Shown: positions 35,801 to 46,560 of the stretch, in pieces
How positions within the stretch are numbered: position 1 is the first letter of the stretch
Layout: every line of letters starts with the position of its first letter
NCBI GenBank assembly: GCA_021018815.1
Contig: JAITYX010000022.1
Location: forward strand, 682,001 to 746,000
Direction: 5' to 3'
DNA: 64,000 nt
DNA from: Talinum fruticosum
Taxonomy: Eukaryota > Streptophyta > Magnoliopsida > Caryophyllales > Talinaceae
Made by a program: the position numbers and the translations under genes
The notes under the pieces: model-generated
The model's input: only the letters and a program-made list of their open reading frames with translations
Database searches by the model: none
What the model was told of the DNA's origin: nothing

Positions 35801-36634
35801 AAACAGAATTCACCACCATGTTCGCTAAAGGAGTAAACCCAATTTTTCCAATCAAAAAGAACATTAAAAACTATTGATAATACACACCAGCACATAACCG
35901 GCCAATGATTCTCGTTCCAGAAATGGAAGTTTTCACAACAGGAATGTGCTCCGCCAACTCAGTCTCAAAAGTGCTGCAATGTGTATTTTTACAGTATTAA
36001 CATCTCTAGAACATGCTGTCAAAAAAAGATCTCTAGAACATACAAATCAATGCAAGCCAGAAACTCAGCAAAACAAACCTGTAGAAGTTCTCTGACCCAC
36101 CAATTGCAACCAAACAATAAGCATTGGTCAATTTGGAGAAGACTCCGACTTCACAATTGTTCTCAAACTGAAGCCCTGCAAGAAACCACCAAGGCCAATG
36201 GTAGACAGAAACAAAGAGGAAAAACCACAAAGAGCCTCCAAAGAAATAGCACGAATCTGATGTCCTCCTAGTAAATGCAACCCTTGGAGTGCCATCCAAA
36301 CCATCAGTAGGAAGGACAATTCAGGATTTTTAGCCCAACAAATTCCACAATCTCATCACACAATTCAAATAGAAAATCACCCAGAGGGGCATCAAACATC
36401 TAACAAATTATTCAGATGGAAGAAACTTCATAAATTGACAAAATACCAACAAAAACTAATTATCTTACTTTTTGCGGTCAGAAGTAGCATTTGAACATGG
36501 CGTTCTTTCTTAAGTGGACTAAAAGCAAGAACAAATTCTTTCCTCCAGCTCTCAGAGCAATTATGCATAATTTAAATTAATGGCAAGCAAAAAATGTAAA
36601 CATAAAAAGGGAAATGATGCTTACTCGTTGCCAT
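32819..36634 (-). CDS. EIF6: Translation initiation factor eIF6 (60S anti-association factor)
   Basis: An intact gene of seven coding exons: 36625-36634, 36079-36175, 35888-35973, 35739-35783, 34139-34269, 33202-33312 and 32819-33076. All splice sites are GT-AG and the phases agree. The total is 738 nt, giving 245 residues, the usual plant length. Residues run from [17 protein letters not shown] through [67 protein letters not shown] and [17 protein letters not shown] to a C-terminus ending SLIDSYV. eIF6 binds the large ribosomal subunit, is needed for 60S biogenesis in the nucleolus, and blocks premature 40S joining in the cytoplasm. The first coding exon is only 10 nt, so the start depends on splicing AACGA to GGCTT. 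Nothing looks broken, despite dense transposons on both sides. Confidence 0.97.
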
Positions 36635-36850
36635 GATCAGATGAGTTTGAACAAAGCAAGGAACCAGAAAGATTCAACAACTGCACAGAACCAAAAATAA
36701 ATACATATATAATATATTAATATACAGAACAAACACCGCCAAAAAAGAAAAAACAAATCCAATTGCTTTGCTTGTGTGTTGTGATTCTAGATTAAACAAA
36801 ACCCTACCGTCTAGCGAGTGACACAGAGAGAAAGAGAAGGGAATGGGGGA
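36635..36850 (-). promoter_or_regulatory. EIF6: eIF6 5' UTR with a leader intron
   Basis: Upstream of the ATG, an acceptor (TGTGCAG, exon from 36680) and a donor (GACG|GTAGGG, exon end 36808) define a probable 127-bp leader intron at 36681-36807. A CT-rich stretch (CTTTCTCTCTGTGTCAC) just above the donor fits a plant leader exon. I see no clear TATA box. Confidence 0.6.
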
Positions 36851-37160
36851 CTGTAAAGGGGTGAAAGAGTGCTAAGACAGCAGAGGTGTACCAACTAAAG
36901 ATAGAGAAATGGCACAAACAATTTTTACTCAGGAGCAAGAACCACAATGCATATACGCGGGGTTTTTTTTGTTCCCAAAAGCCCCGCCCCGCCCCAAAAA
37001 CAAAAGCGACAAAAGATTACCAGGTTGCAAAGCAAGAGTTATAGGAATAGTGCTTGAAACATTACCAGTAAACCTGATCAAAATGAGGGGGTCAGGGGCT
37101 CACAGCAGGTTATGAGGGTCAGGCGGGTCGGTCAGGCAGGTCTGCAGCCTATGATCAGGT
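36851..37160. other. Spacer upstream of eIF6
   Basis: This stretch should contain the eIF6 promoter. It has a C-rich tract (GCCCCGCCCCGCCCC, near 36985) and GGGTCAGG-type repeats at 37090-37140. No gene is seen. Confidence 0.35.
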
Positions 37161-37385
37161 CTATTTAACATCAACATTGGAGCTTGAAGCTATCACCTTC
37201 TCGTGTAATGGATCAAAATTGGGGAATATTTCGCACTCACAAGCAATAGGATCAAAGACCATAATGTCAAAAATCAACTGGCCTTGATGCCGCAACACTA
37301 AAATCTCACCCCACTCATGAATTATTTTCTTTGCAAACATTCTCCCATCCATATTGGAAATGATACCCAACCACCCTGGCCTACC
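37161..37385 (-). pseudogene. B3-domain (REM-like) gene fragment
   Basis: A lone exon piece reading NMDGRMFAKKIIHEWGEILV then LRHQGQLIFDIMVFDP and ACECEIFPNFDP. It matches the second half of the first B3 domain of the intact gene at 48706-50611 (KHQGQLIFDVFIFDPSACER). Neighbouring exons are missing. It lies on the opposite strand to the tandem copies, so it is a separate, inverted fragment. A B3 domain normally binds DNA in plant transcription factors; this piece cannot fold as one. Confidence 0.8.
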
Positions 37386-38576
37386 AACTTATCTTCCTTT
37401 TTAACTAGGAGCGGATCCAGGATTTGAATTAAGCGTGATTGAGATTAAGTGCACATGTCTAATAAATCAAAATACTTACAGAATTCAGACTAGGTTTTTC
37501 ATCTCAATATCCATCCAATCAAACAATGTACAGACACGATAATAGTACTTTTATCAATCTTTTTACGCTCAATCTTGCCAATTTAATTTCATTCAGCTCT
37601 TATTACTTCCTTTTTCAACAGACAACTTCAGAACATAATATACCATCATGAACAATATTAATTCCGTCCGCAAATTACCAACATTTCAGAACAGTTACAT
37701 TAAAGATTCTATTAAAAGAAATACCAAAAACTCTACAATCCTAATAAGCCAAAATTAAACAACACATCACATAATTAGAAAAACGAGGTTCTGAGCTACA
37801 GGGCAAGGCCAAAGCGTTGCCAAGCAAATAAACGATTAGGTTAAAACAATTACCAAAAATTGAAAACAAGCTACCAATAATCACCAAATAACAAAGCAAT
37901 CAGATTAGCCAAAATTACCAAAAATAATAAAGCAAGGATGATTTCTCCTTTTGTTCCCTTACTAGAAACTGCGGAATCACCGGCAAGCGGCGACGAACAG
38001 ACAGAGGCAAGGCGGAAGAGAACCGGCTGCAAGCGGACGGAAAGTATCGGCAAGGCGGCGGCGTGTCGGTGTCGGTGGCGATCAAGGGTTTCAAGTGTCG
38101 TCGTTTAAGAGCTTTTGAGATAGGGCTCGACAGAAATGGGAATGGAGCTACATGTTTTTTGGATTTTAATGGAGATGCTGAATATCAGGATTTTTTTCTC
38201 TGTTTTTCTTTTCTATTTTTTCCTGGGAAAAAAGAGAACAAATTGTGACCTAAGAGCATCGAACGAGGGACCTCTCGACGTGGGGGGTGGGGGAAGAGGA
38301 TTAGTCCTTTATCACAGTCACAAGTTTTGTTTTGTTTTGTTTTTTTATCCCAGTGAAGGATTCATAAATCTAAACATATCTTCCGATGTCCGTTCAGCTA
38401 TAGCATCCGAGACATCATCAACCGACACTCCTTTTTGTGCTGTAGCGCTCCTCCCTATAATGCTGGACGTCGGCACAGGTAGTTGGCCTTGTTTTCGAGT
38501 TCTCCTGCCTTCCTCATTGTCGGTCTTTGGAAATATGTTTATGCTTTATCTTTAAAATTAGATGGTTGTCAATAAG
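37386..38576. other. Spacer with a GC-rich dispersed-repeat block
   Basis: GCGGATCCAGGATTTGAATT at about 37410 starts a block organised like 13609-14400, with a GC-rich part at 37970-38110 and a phrase GAACGAGGGACC at about 38262. No gene is supported. The ORFs at 38063-38555 are frame shadows of GC-rich repeat. Confidence 0.35.
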
Positions 38577-38816
38577 CTATTTTATGTATAATTTTATTAT
38601 CCAACGCTTAACAAACAACCAAAAAATAAAATCAAAAGAAATAGCAATACTAATAATACCATCAACCAAAAACCCAATAAAATTATCCATACTTGACTTA
38701 CTCTTCAACAATTGAATAAGGTGGAGACAATCACCTTCCACTTCCACCAGCGTACACCCAGCATTGAACATGCATCTTAGTCTAAACAAGCAAGCACAAG
38801 CCTCTTCTATTAACAT
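38577..38816 (-). pseudogene. RNase H-like (RVT_3) domain remnant
   Basis: A minus-strand ORF reading EEACACLFRLRCMFNAGCTL, then VEVEGDCLHLIQLLK and SFDFIFWLFVKRWIIKLY. The EGDC motif with a following leucine-rich helix and an F..VKR motif fits the RNase H-like domain at the end of plant LINEs and related domesticated proteins. It is too short to be functional (about 75 residues) and has no start context or neighbouring domains. It is probably a LINE scrap. Confidence 0.65.
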
Positions 38817-38820
38817 TTAA

Positions 38821-39297
38821 GGGAATTGAATGAAAATAAATGTAACATTTGAGGTAATTAGACCAAAATAAACCATAATTTTTCTTGGATATGAATAATA
38901 TGATCTTTAAGGGGTATTTTCCTATCAAAGCACAATCGAGTTTGACCAATTTTGACTCATCGAAAAGTAGACGTGGACGGCGCTTTTGGATACTTCAATG
39001 ACAGATCTACTAAATTTGGTGGTTCCTCCGTTTAATTTGACAAAAAGAGGGATTTTATTCAATTTGAGGATTTAATTTTTACAAGATCAACGAAAATTAA
39101 ATGTGTAATACGACAATTTAACAAGAAGTCAAACAAACACAACTTTGAAAAAAAACCAAAAAACCCTCAAGGTCATAATAATATAGTTTGTTTTTGTTCA
39201 ATATAAACCTTTTCTTAAGGTAAAATGCAATTGATTAATATGATATGCTCATAATGAAGGTTAAAGCACAAACATCATACAAGGTCGAATAAAGATA
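38821..39297. repeat. AT-rich spacer including a duplicated B3-locus segment
   Basis: About 39180-39290 (GTAAAATGCAA.TGATTAATATGAT.TGCTC.TAATGAAGG) matches about 46680-46800 downstream of the B3 pseudogene. It is therefore a piece of another copy of the duplicated B3 unit. Confidence 0.55.
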
Positions 39298-39567
39298 CTC
39301 CCTTCATTTTAAAATACATGTCACTTTAACTAATTTTTCTCGTTTCATAATACTTGTCACTTTACAATTCCAATGACATATTAATTACTAATTACCAACT
39401 TTATCCATATTAATTGCTTTGTTTCTCTTCTCTTTTTATTGATTTAATTCATTTCCAATTAAATATAGGGACAACTTAGTCTTGTAACATAAAATTTATC
39501 ATAAATTTTGTTTTTTATAATATTCTTGCATAATCTTAAAACGACGTATATTTTAAAACGGATGAAG
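39298..39567 (+). mobile_element. Stowaway/mariner-like MITE, best copy
   Basis: 270 bp flanked by TA on each side. The ends are CTCCCTTCATTTTAAAATACATG and the complement of CGTATATTTTAAAACGGATGAAG. It is the same family as 1143-1413, 44708-44997 and 45031-45301. No coding capacity. Confidence 0.85.
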
Positions 39568-39569
39568 TA

Positions 39570-40384
39570 TGGTATGACATTGAAATAATCAAAGTATGAA
39601 TGTTCTTTTTCATCCACAAATTCTCCCAAGAAAACATTACATATCTCATAGGTTGCTAAGTTAACCTGTTGCAAAGTGGCTATGATAATTATTGTGTCAA
39701 AAACTGTCTTGTATAGACTAACTTTATTTGTGAAAAAAATATATTGTCCGTGCATTAATTGAGTATTATCGTTTTAATTGTGAAAGCTTTGTTAATTTGT
39801 TTTTATAATTTGCAGTTTTAAAGAAGCAAATAAAAAAACTAAGTCAATCTAAAAATAAAACTATAAATTACCACGTCTTGAACTAGGAATAACCTCCAAA
39901 ATTTAAAAACCACAGCCACCCAGTCAAAACAAACACACGCCAAGGATACATATTCAATATTAAATTAATGCAACTGGAGCTTAACTCATGTTGGTAAATT
40001 AAAGTTAATCGAAATTAGTGTGATCTGTTTTTGGTCTAGATGAGTCATAACGACACTATAATATAATGGGGAAAGAAAAATTCGAATTTATGATTTAGGA
40101 TGTTCGGCCGTATCTTTTGAGTTAGTGGTCGGTGTTTTAGAGAAGATAAATCACTATTTATCTAAAAATGTAAGTGTTTGGCAACGTATTGTTTGACAAC
40201 GTAGTGTTTGACATAATGATTAGAGTTTTAGATAGTGTTTTCAAAAAGTTACTTAAAGTAACGTTTTCAAAAACACTACCTAGTGTTTGCACATAATTTC
40301 CGAAATTATCCTTTTTATTTTCTAAAAGCTTTTATCAATTATGTTCTTTTAAGTCATTTTATACAAATCTGCACATAATTTTTT
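39570..40384. repeat. AT-rich spacer with a duplicated flank
   Basis: About 39990-40085 (AAAGTTAATCGAAATTAGTG...CGACACTATAATATAATGGGG) is repeated just beyond the far end of the next element, at 43820-43915. No gene. Confidence 0.55.
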
Positions 40385-40461
40385 TGTAAACACAAATTTT
40401 GAGTCTAAAATAAATAAAGACAGGAAATTAGGAAACAAATATAATTTGTATTGATTTTTGT

Positions 40462-42390
40462 TTAATGGGTACAATTTACGTATTGAATACAATAAATGTA
40501 ATCCTCCGATTCAATCTCCTTGTAACTTGAACGATTCGAGGCGTCGTAGCTTGATCTCGAACGTTGATGAAGAGCCAAATGATGAACACCGAGTGGTTCT
40601 TGATTTGGATGTCTTGAGAATCTTGAATTCGAATCATTGACTCTTATTTCTAAACGATTGCGAGACTTTGATCCTTGGCGCTTGGTAGTTGGATGTTGTT
40701 TGCGGTCCGAGCTATGGATTTGCGGATGCTGAAAATTGAAGGTCTTGACTCGCCCACTTCCTTTTATTCTATAGAATACCGAGGGTTTGGGATTTTGGCA
40801 TCCCCTTATTCTCGTGAATACGGAAGGGCGTCTTTCCGATGTAGACGATCGTAACCTATCGAACACCGAGGACTTTGCGGTAGGTTGGACATTTTCATCA
40901 TCATTGTCCTCCACCTCTTCTTCATCTTCGGGCTCAAAACACGAAGTCATGTTCACCGTGACTTTCTCAAAGAAATTTGTCGGGAAGAACTCCTCTAAGG
41001 TGATTGGAACAAGTGGCTCTTGTTCAAATAAGTTAACGAGGTTGGATTTCCCGTTTTTGCTTACCTTTGACCTTTCTTGTTCTTCATATGCATAGGATTC
41101 TTCCTTACGCTTTTCCTTTTCTCGCGATGGACGGATGGTGATTGAACATGACTTTGTCTCTTTGGCTTTCGACGAGTGACAAGGGTCCATCCTTCTTGAT
41201 CTTCATCTGGAAAATCTACGGTAGGATCGACTTCCATACGCGGTGTTTGTACCGATTCATCGGCAAGATCACTGGTTCCGGATTTCCAAATTGAAGTGTA
41301 AGTAACTCTATTTTGGGAGACTGAGTTGGGGGTTTTCTAGTTGGATGGAGATACAATTAGTCTCAGCTGAGTTATTCACATCTAATATGATCTTTCCATC
41401 TTCGACCAACTGCATAATACGCTCCTTAAGTGTGATACACTTCTCAAGAGGGTGACTAATAACCCTATGGTATCGACAATATTTTGGATCATAAGTCTTT
41501 TTGCTTCTTCGGCCGTTTTGGTTCGGGAAGTTCAATCACCTTGTTCTCTAACAAGTCATCTAACATTCCCGACAAGTCCGAGTCCGGGAATGGGTATTTC
41601 TTCTCCTGAAGCTCTTTTAATGTGGGACGCTTCTTCGTAACATCCTTTATGATTTTCTTTTGCTTTGACTTGGGCTTTCCGGAAATTTGCACCGGCTCTC
41701 CAGGGAAATATACATTGCCTCTGTTTTTGAAGACTTAGTACTATTCTTGGACTCGCCTTGGTCCTTCTTTGATTCATATGAGGATGAAGACTTATTGCGA
41801 CGGCCTGTTATTGTCATCTCGATGTCATGAGCCTTGGTAGCCAATTCTCGAAAAGTTCTCGGCTTGCTCACTGCAGAATGTAAAGTCCCATTCCATGCCA
41901 TAATTGCACATTTCCATAACAGATGCTTGGACAATCTATCCTTGCATTCGAGGCTGAGGGCTCTCCAGCGATGGATATACTCTAGAACTGGTTCCTCTTT
42001 TCGCTGCCTTGCATTAGTCGGCTCCGTCATACTAACAACGCGTTGGGTGCTATAGAACCCGTTAAGGAATTCTTGTTCCATCTCGCTCCCGATTGTTAAT
42101 GGATTCTAGCTCTAAGTCCATGTACCAGTCAAAAGCAATTCCTTTCGAGTTTGAACAAACTCGCTTCACCAACCTATCTCCTTCCGTGCCAGCATTGCTG
42201 CAGGTTTCGATGAAGTACGCAATGTGTTGCTTAGGATTGCCTTTACCATCGAACTGTTGGAATTTTGGTGGTTGATAGCCATAAGGCATTCTTAGAGCAT
42301 CAATCCTCTTAGTGTAGGGCTTCGTGTACAAGTGAGACTTACGAGACCCTTCTCCTAGCCGAGTCTTGACTCGCCTTTGCAATTAAGTTC
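40462..42390 (-). pseudogene. Gypsy gag polyprotein remnant
   Basis: Gag in frame-broken pieces. It reads PYGYQPPKFQQFDGKGNPKQ and HIAYFIETCSNAGTEGDRLV (42062-42382). The retrotransposon gag core follows, MTEPTNARQRKEEPVLEYIH then KPRTFRELATKAHDIEMTI (41647-42081). A linker with KKTYDPKYCRYHRVISHPLE, a zinc-site-like segment (41308-41535), comes next. An acidic region with SVFDRLRSSTSERRPSVF runs 40741-41190. The reading frame then passes into LTR sequence, giving a chimeric tail. Gag would package element RNA; here at least three frame breaks and the missing pol make it inert. Confidence 0.8.
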
Positions 42391-43169
42391 GGATTTGTTC
42401 AACGGACATTGAAGTTAGTGGAGTCTCCTTCTGTTCATCGTCAGATTCTTCATCGTGGTTAGACTCCTTATCGGATCCCTCATTGTCGAGCCTTTGTTAG
42501 AAGCTTCAAATGACTTCTTCTCCAACTTCTTTGTCGAGCTAGCAATTTTCTCGCTTTGAAGCTTGATTTGTGCATCCTTTTCGCGCTCTCTCTAGCAAGT
42601 CTTGCTAGTGTTTCCTTCATCTCATTTAGTTGTTATTCAATATTCATAGCTCCTGTCACCATTAATGGCATAATGACAATGTCGGAGGATTCGACTTCGT
42701 AATGAGAGAACATCGAGTCTTTAGGAGACGGAGGTGTGGAATGCCTCATCGGCATAACCATCGGCTTCTTCACCGGAAAGCATGAAGATAAGATTTATGT
42801 GAGCTTGGAGTTCGTCCATCCCACGAGGAATCGTCTATTTTAAGTTGAAAACAGGAACAACTTTTTCCTGCAGATCGATATGTGATCCAGTTTGATTGAC
42901 TCCATTAAGCATGTTGGAGTCAAGATTTCGTAGCTGAAATGATGCAGCTACACTCGATTCCTTCACAATAACGGCAGCGAGTAGCTCTTGCCATACTTCT
43001 AGTCATCATTCCGCTAGATGTATCGCCGGCGTTAGTGGATCCGTTTTGTTCTTTGAAGATTGAGTGACTCGCGTTCTTGGGAGCCATGTGTTCTTCAAAG
43101 ATGTAGAGTGTTGATTTGTTTGGAGAAAGAGATGAGAGGCGGAGATGTCCCACCGAGCGTGCCAAAATT

Positions 43170-43819
43170 TGTAAATACAAATTTCGAGTCTAAAATAAAT
43201 AAAGACAGGAAATTAGGAAACAAATATAATTTGTATTGATTTTTGTTTAATGGGTACAATCTCTGTATTGAATACAATAAATGTAATCCTCCGATTCAAT
43301 CTCCTTGTAACTTGAACGATTTGAGGGCGTCGTAGCTTGATCTCGAACGTTGATGAAAAGCCAAATGATGAACACTGAATGGTTCTTGATTTGGATGTGC
43401 TTGAGAATCTTGAATTTGAATCCTTGACTCGATTTCCGAACGGTTGCGGACTTTGATCCTTGGCGCTTGGTAGTTGGATGTTGTTTGCGGTCCGAGCTCT
43501 TGATTTGCGAGATGCTAAAATGTGTCAAGAAAATGAGGAAATGACCTCTATTTATAACTTTTTGAAGTTAGGGTTTGGTTTGGGTTTTGAGCCTAAGCCC
43601 ATAATTTAGTAATTATTTCTTAAAAGAAATATTTATTATTTACTGCATCATCATCGACACGTGGCAACTTCTAATTGGCCGAATTTAATTTCTTTTGATT
43701 TTAATTTTAAAGGCTTTCCAAGACCAATTTTACACGTGGCAATTTGTAATAGGTGGAATAAAATAATTAATTTTCCACGTGGCGACATATAATTGGCTAA
43801 CAAATTTTTGCCTCCTACA
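43170..43819 (-). repeat. 5' LTR of the Tat-like element
   Basis: A 650-bp LTR with TG/CA ends. Its first 350 bp (plus-strand order) are nearly identical to 40385-40730, differing by scattered substitutions and short indels. The remainder (about 43530-43819) has no partner in the truncated LTR. Confidence 0.75.
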
Positions 43820-44707
43820 AAAGTTAATTGAAATTAGTGCGATCTCGCTTTTTGTCTAGATGAATCATAACGACACTATAATATAATGGGGAGGGAGAAT
43901 TCGAATTTATAATTTAATGTACTACGGGACCTCTGTCTTAACTAACGTGGTCCACACCTCCACGGCCATCTGGCAATGTTATGTATGCCAAAGGTAGTTT
44001 ATTTTGATAATTTTCAGATGACTAGGTTGTACATATTTAACTTCATATCATATTCATTTTGGCTTTTTTTTTTTTTTTGCAAGGGAATATATTAAAAAAA
44101 TATTCATTTTGGCTTGAAAAAATTTCTAGTTAGAGTAGTTATACTATTAATAGACTTATGAAAATTTTGTTAGTTAAATTTGATCGAATCAAAATCAAAT
44201 TTGACAAAAAATCAGATTATGTTATTTTGGATTTGATTTTTAGTTTTTTATATAGTAATTAAGTACATATTAATTTTCCAAATTTTCCTCATAAAATACA
44301 CTATATACTTCCTTTTTTTTACATGTCAAAACATATTATATATCATTCAGTTAAGGAAAACCATTTTTTTATAAGCCACATAACTATTTTAAAAGCCATT
44401 TCATTAACAATTAGAAAATAAAAATGACTGTATTTATTCCAATGACATCTGCTTGAAATTTAAAATAGAAGGGTACTTCAGTTATTGCGAAACTCCCTCC
44501 CACTTAATGATTCGCGGCTGATAGCAGGATATTATTAATGAAATTTCATTATAATTTAAATTTTAAACCTTCATTTATTGTGTTTTGGTGGCTGATGTCA
44601 GATGGACAACTTATTTACAGTATTTGATGTTTTTTACAACAAAAGCCACTTTTACATGGTAAGAAGATCAATTAAGTGGTTTTGTAATTTGATACGTCTC
44701 ACCGAAT

Positions 44708-44997
44708 TCTTTCTCCATTTTAAAATAATACTTCATTTAATAATATATGTCACTTTAACTAACTTTTCTCGTTTCACAATACTTGTCACTTTATAATTCT
44801 AACGATATATCAATTACTAGTTTACTAATTTTGTCCTTATTAATTGTCTTGTTTCTCTTTCTTTTTTATTGATTTTTTTTATTTCCAACGAAATATAGGG
44901 GCAACTTGATCTTTTAACATAAAATTTGTCAAGAATTTTTTTTTGGGTATTTCCGCATAACCTTAAAACGCCATGTATTTTGAAACAGAGGTAGTAT
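44708..44997 (+). mobile_element. Stowaway-like MITE
   Basis: Begins CTCCATTTTAAAATAATACT and ends TGTATTTTGAAACAGAGGTAG. It has the same interior as the copy at 39298-39567, with a small internal duplication near its left end. Confidence 0.7.
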
Positions 44998-45030
44998 GTT
45001 ACTTTAACTAACTTTTTTTGTTGTGCAATA

Positions 45031-45301
45031 CTCACTCCATTTTAAAATACATGTCACTTTAACTAATTTTTTTGATTTCATAATACTTGTCTCTTTACAA
45101 TTCCAATGACATATTAATGACTAGTTTACCAATTTTGTCCTCATTAATTGCTTTATTTTTCTCCTATTATCATTGATTTTCTTCATTTCCAATGAAAACT
45201 TGGGCAACTTGGTCTTTTAACATAAATTTTGTAATGAATTTAGTGTTTTATTGGTACTCTCTCATAACATTAAAACAACAACTATTTTGAAATGGATGAA
45301 G
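45031..45301 (+). mobile_element. Stowaway-like MITE
   Basis: Begins CTCACTCCATTTTAAAATAC and ends ACTATTTTGAAATGGATGAAG, with TA on both sides. A partial further copy follows immediately (about 45304-45480), so three copies stand nearly in tandem. Confidence 0.78.
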
Positions 45302-46005
45302 TATTTGTTACTTTACAATTTCAATGACATATTTATGACTAGTTTACTAATTTTTTCCTTATTAATTGCTTTTCTTTATCACTTTTTTCATTAATTTTTT
45401 CATTTCGATGAAATTTTGAGGTAACTTGGTCTTTTAACATAAATTTTATCATAAAGTTTGTGTTTCTTTGGAATTTTCCAGTGTCGTAGCTATGCTAAGA
45501 CTATGGATGTCCCAGGACACCCATAGCAAAAAAAATAAAAATAAAAAAAAATTTAAAATTTAAAATTTTAAAAAATTCATAGAATTATTAAAGGGGACAC
45601 CATAAAAAAAATAATATTTATATAATTTAAAAATATTAAAAGAGAGACACCCTTAAATATATTTTAAAATAGGAGGAGTATATGTTACGTTAAATTGTAT
45701 CGTCCTAAATTTTTGGATGAAGATATGGTTGTTTTAACTCGACCACTAATTAGTAGGAGTCATTATATTATTTCATATTTGCTTAGGCTTAAAGTTGGGT
45801 CGGCCTAATAGCTGATTTTGTATTTCTAGCTAATACTTCTATTTTCTTTTAAGTATTTTCTTATGTTATACTACCTAACTTAACTAGCTAGTAGTAATAT
45901 AAATTAAAAAAAAAAAGAAAAGTCATTTTTCAGTTGTATAAATTAAAGAAAGAAGATTTATGCCAACTACCAACTTAATTATCCTACCCAAAAATAGGTA
46001 ACACC

Positions 46006-46560
46006 ATGATGAGTAAAATCCCCCTTTCAGATCTCACTTTTTTCAACTTCTTATCCTTGGTTTCCTCTCCAATTTTGTAAATTCATACTGTTTTTTTATT
46101 TTTTTATTTTGTCATTATATACATATGTGAATTTGTGATTGGTACAGAGATCATTTGATTTTTATGATCTACAATTGATTAATCATATTGTTGAAATGTA
46201 GTCAATCTGAAAATCCTTTCTGAAATACATAAGAGGGAGTGAGGATTTTTTTAAGAAGGTAAGTACAAAAAACATTAAGTAGATTTTCTCTCAAGATGGA
46301 TGGGTATCATTTCAAAGACGGATGGGAGAATTTTTGCAAAGAAAATAATTTAGGAGTGGGTGATTTTGTGGTTTGAAGCATCAAGGACAGTTGATCTTTG
46401 ATCATAGTGCTTGTGAGAGGAAAGTTCCAAGCTTTGATCCTCATTTTAATACCCCAAGTAGTGTCCCCAAGAAAATCAAAGGTGAGTTTCACTTGTTGAT
46501 GTATTGGATTAGTAATAATTGGCCTTTGTCTTTTTCAGTAAGAAAAAAAAATTATATGTA
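46006..46560 (+). pseudogene. REM-type B3 gene, broken tandem copy
   Basis: Exon 1 (from the ATGATGAGTAAAATC at 46006 to about 46077) and exon 2 (about 46199-46490) of the intact downstream gene are both recognisable. Exon 2 opens with TCAATCTGA, an in-frame stop where the intact copy has TCAATCCCA. It also has a replaced or deleted stretch near 46240 and a one-base shift after GTGGTT (46375), then resumes at KHQGQLIFD. The later exons (second B3 domain) are absent. Homology with the intact unit fades near 46630. It is a dead duplicate. Confidence 0.85.

Larger units (their letters stand above)
40385..43819 (-). mobile_element. Tat-like Ty3/gypsy remnant with a truncated 3' LTR
   Basis: The 5' LTR is 43170-43819 on the minus strand (starts TGTAGGAGGC, ends GTATTTACA). 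It is followed by a primer-site-like AATTTTGGCACGCTCGGTGGG, as in Tat/Ogre-type elements. A gag region follows on the minus strand. About 345 bp of a second LTR lies at 40385-40730 and joins directly to gag coding sequence near 40740, so the rest of pol and most of the 3' LTR are lost. No 5-bp target duplication was found. Confidence 0.75.
43820..46005. repeat. Upstream half of duplicated B3 unit, with MITE insertions
   Basis: About 43940-44690 matches 47070-47930 (for example GATGACTAGGTTGTAC and ATATTCATTTTGGCTTG). About 45700-46005 matches 47960-48700. Between these, Stowaway-like copies at 44708-44997, 45031-45301 and a partial copy at about 45304-45480 were inserted. This is therefore the promoter side of a pseudogenised REM copy. 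Confidence 0.7.
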
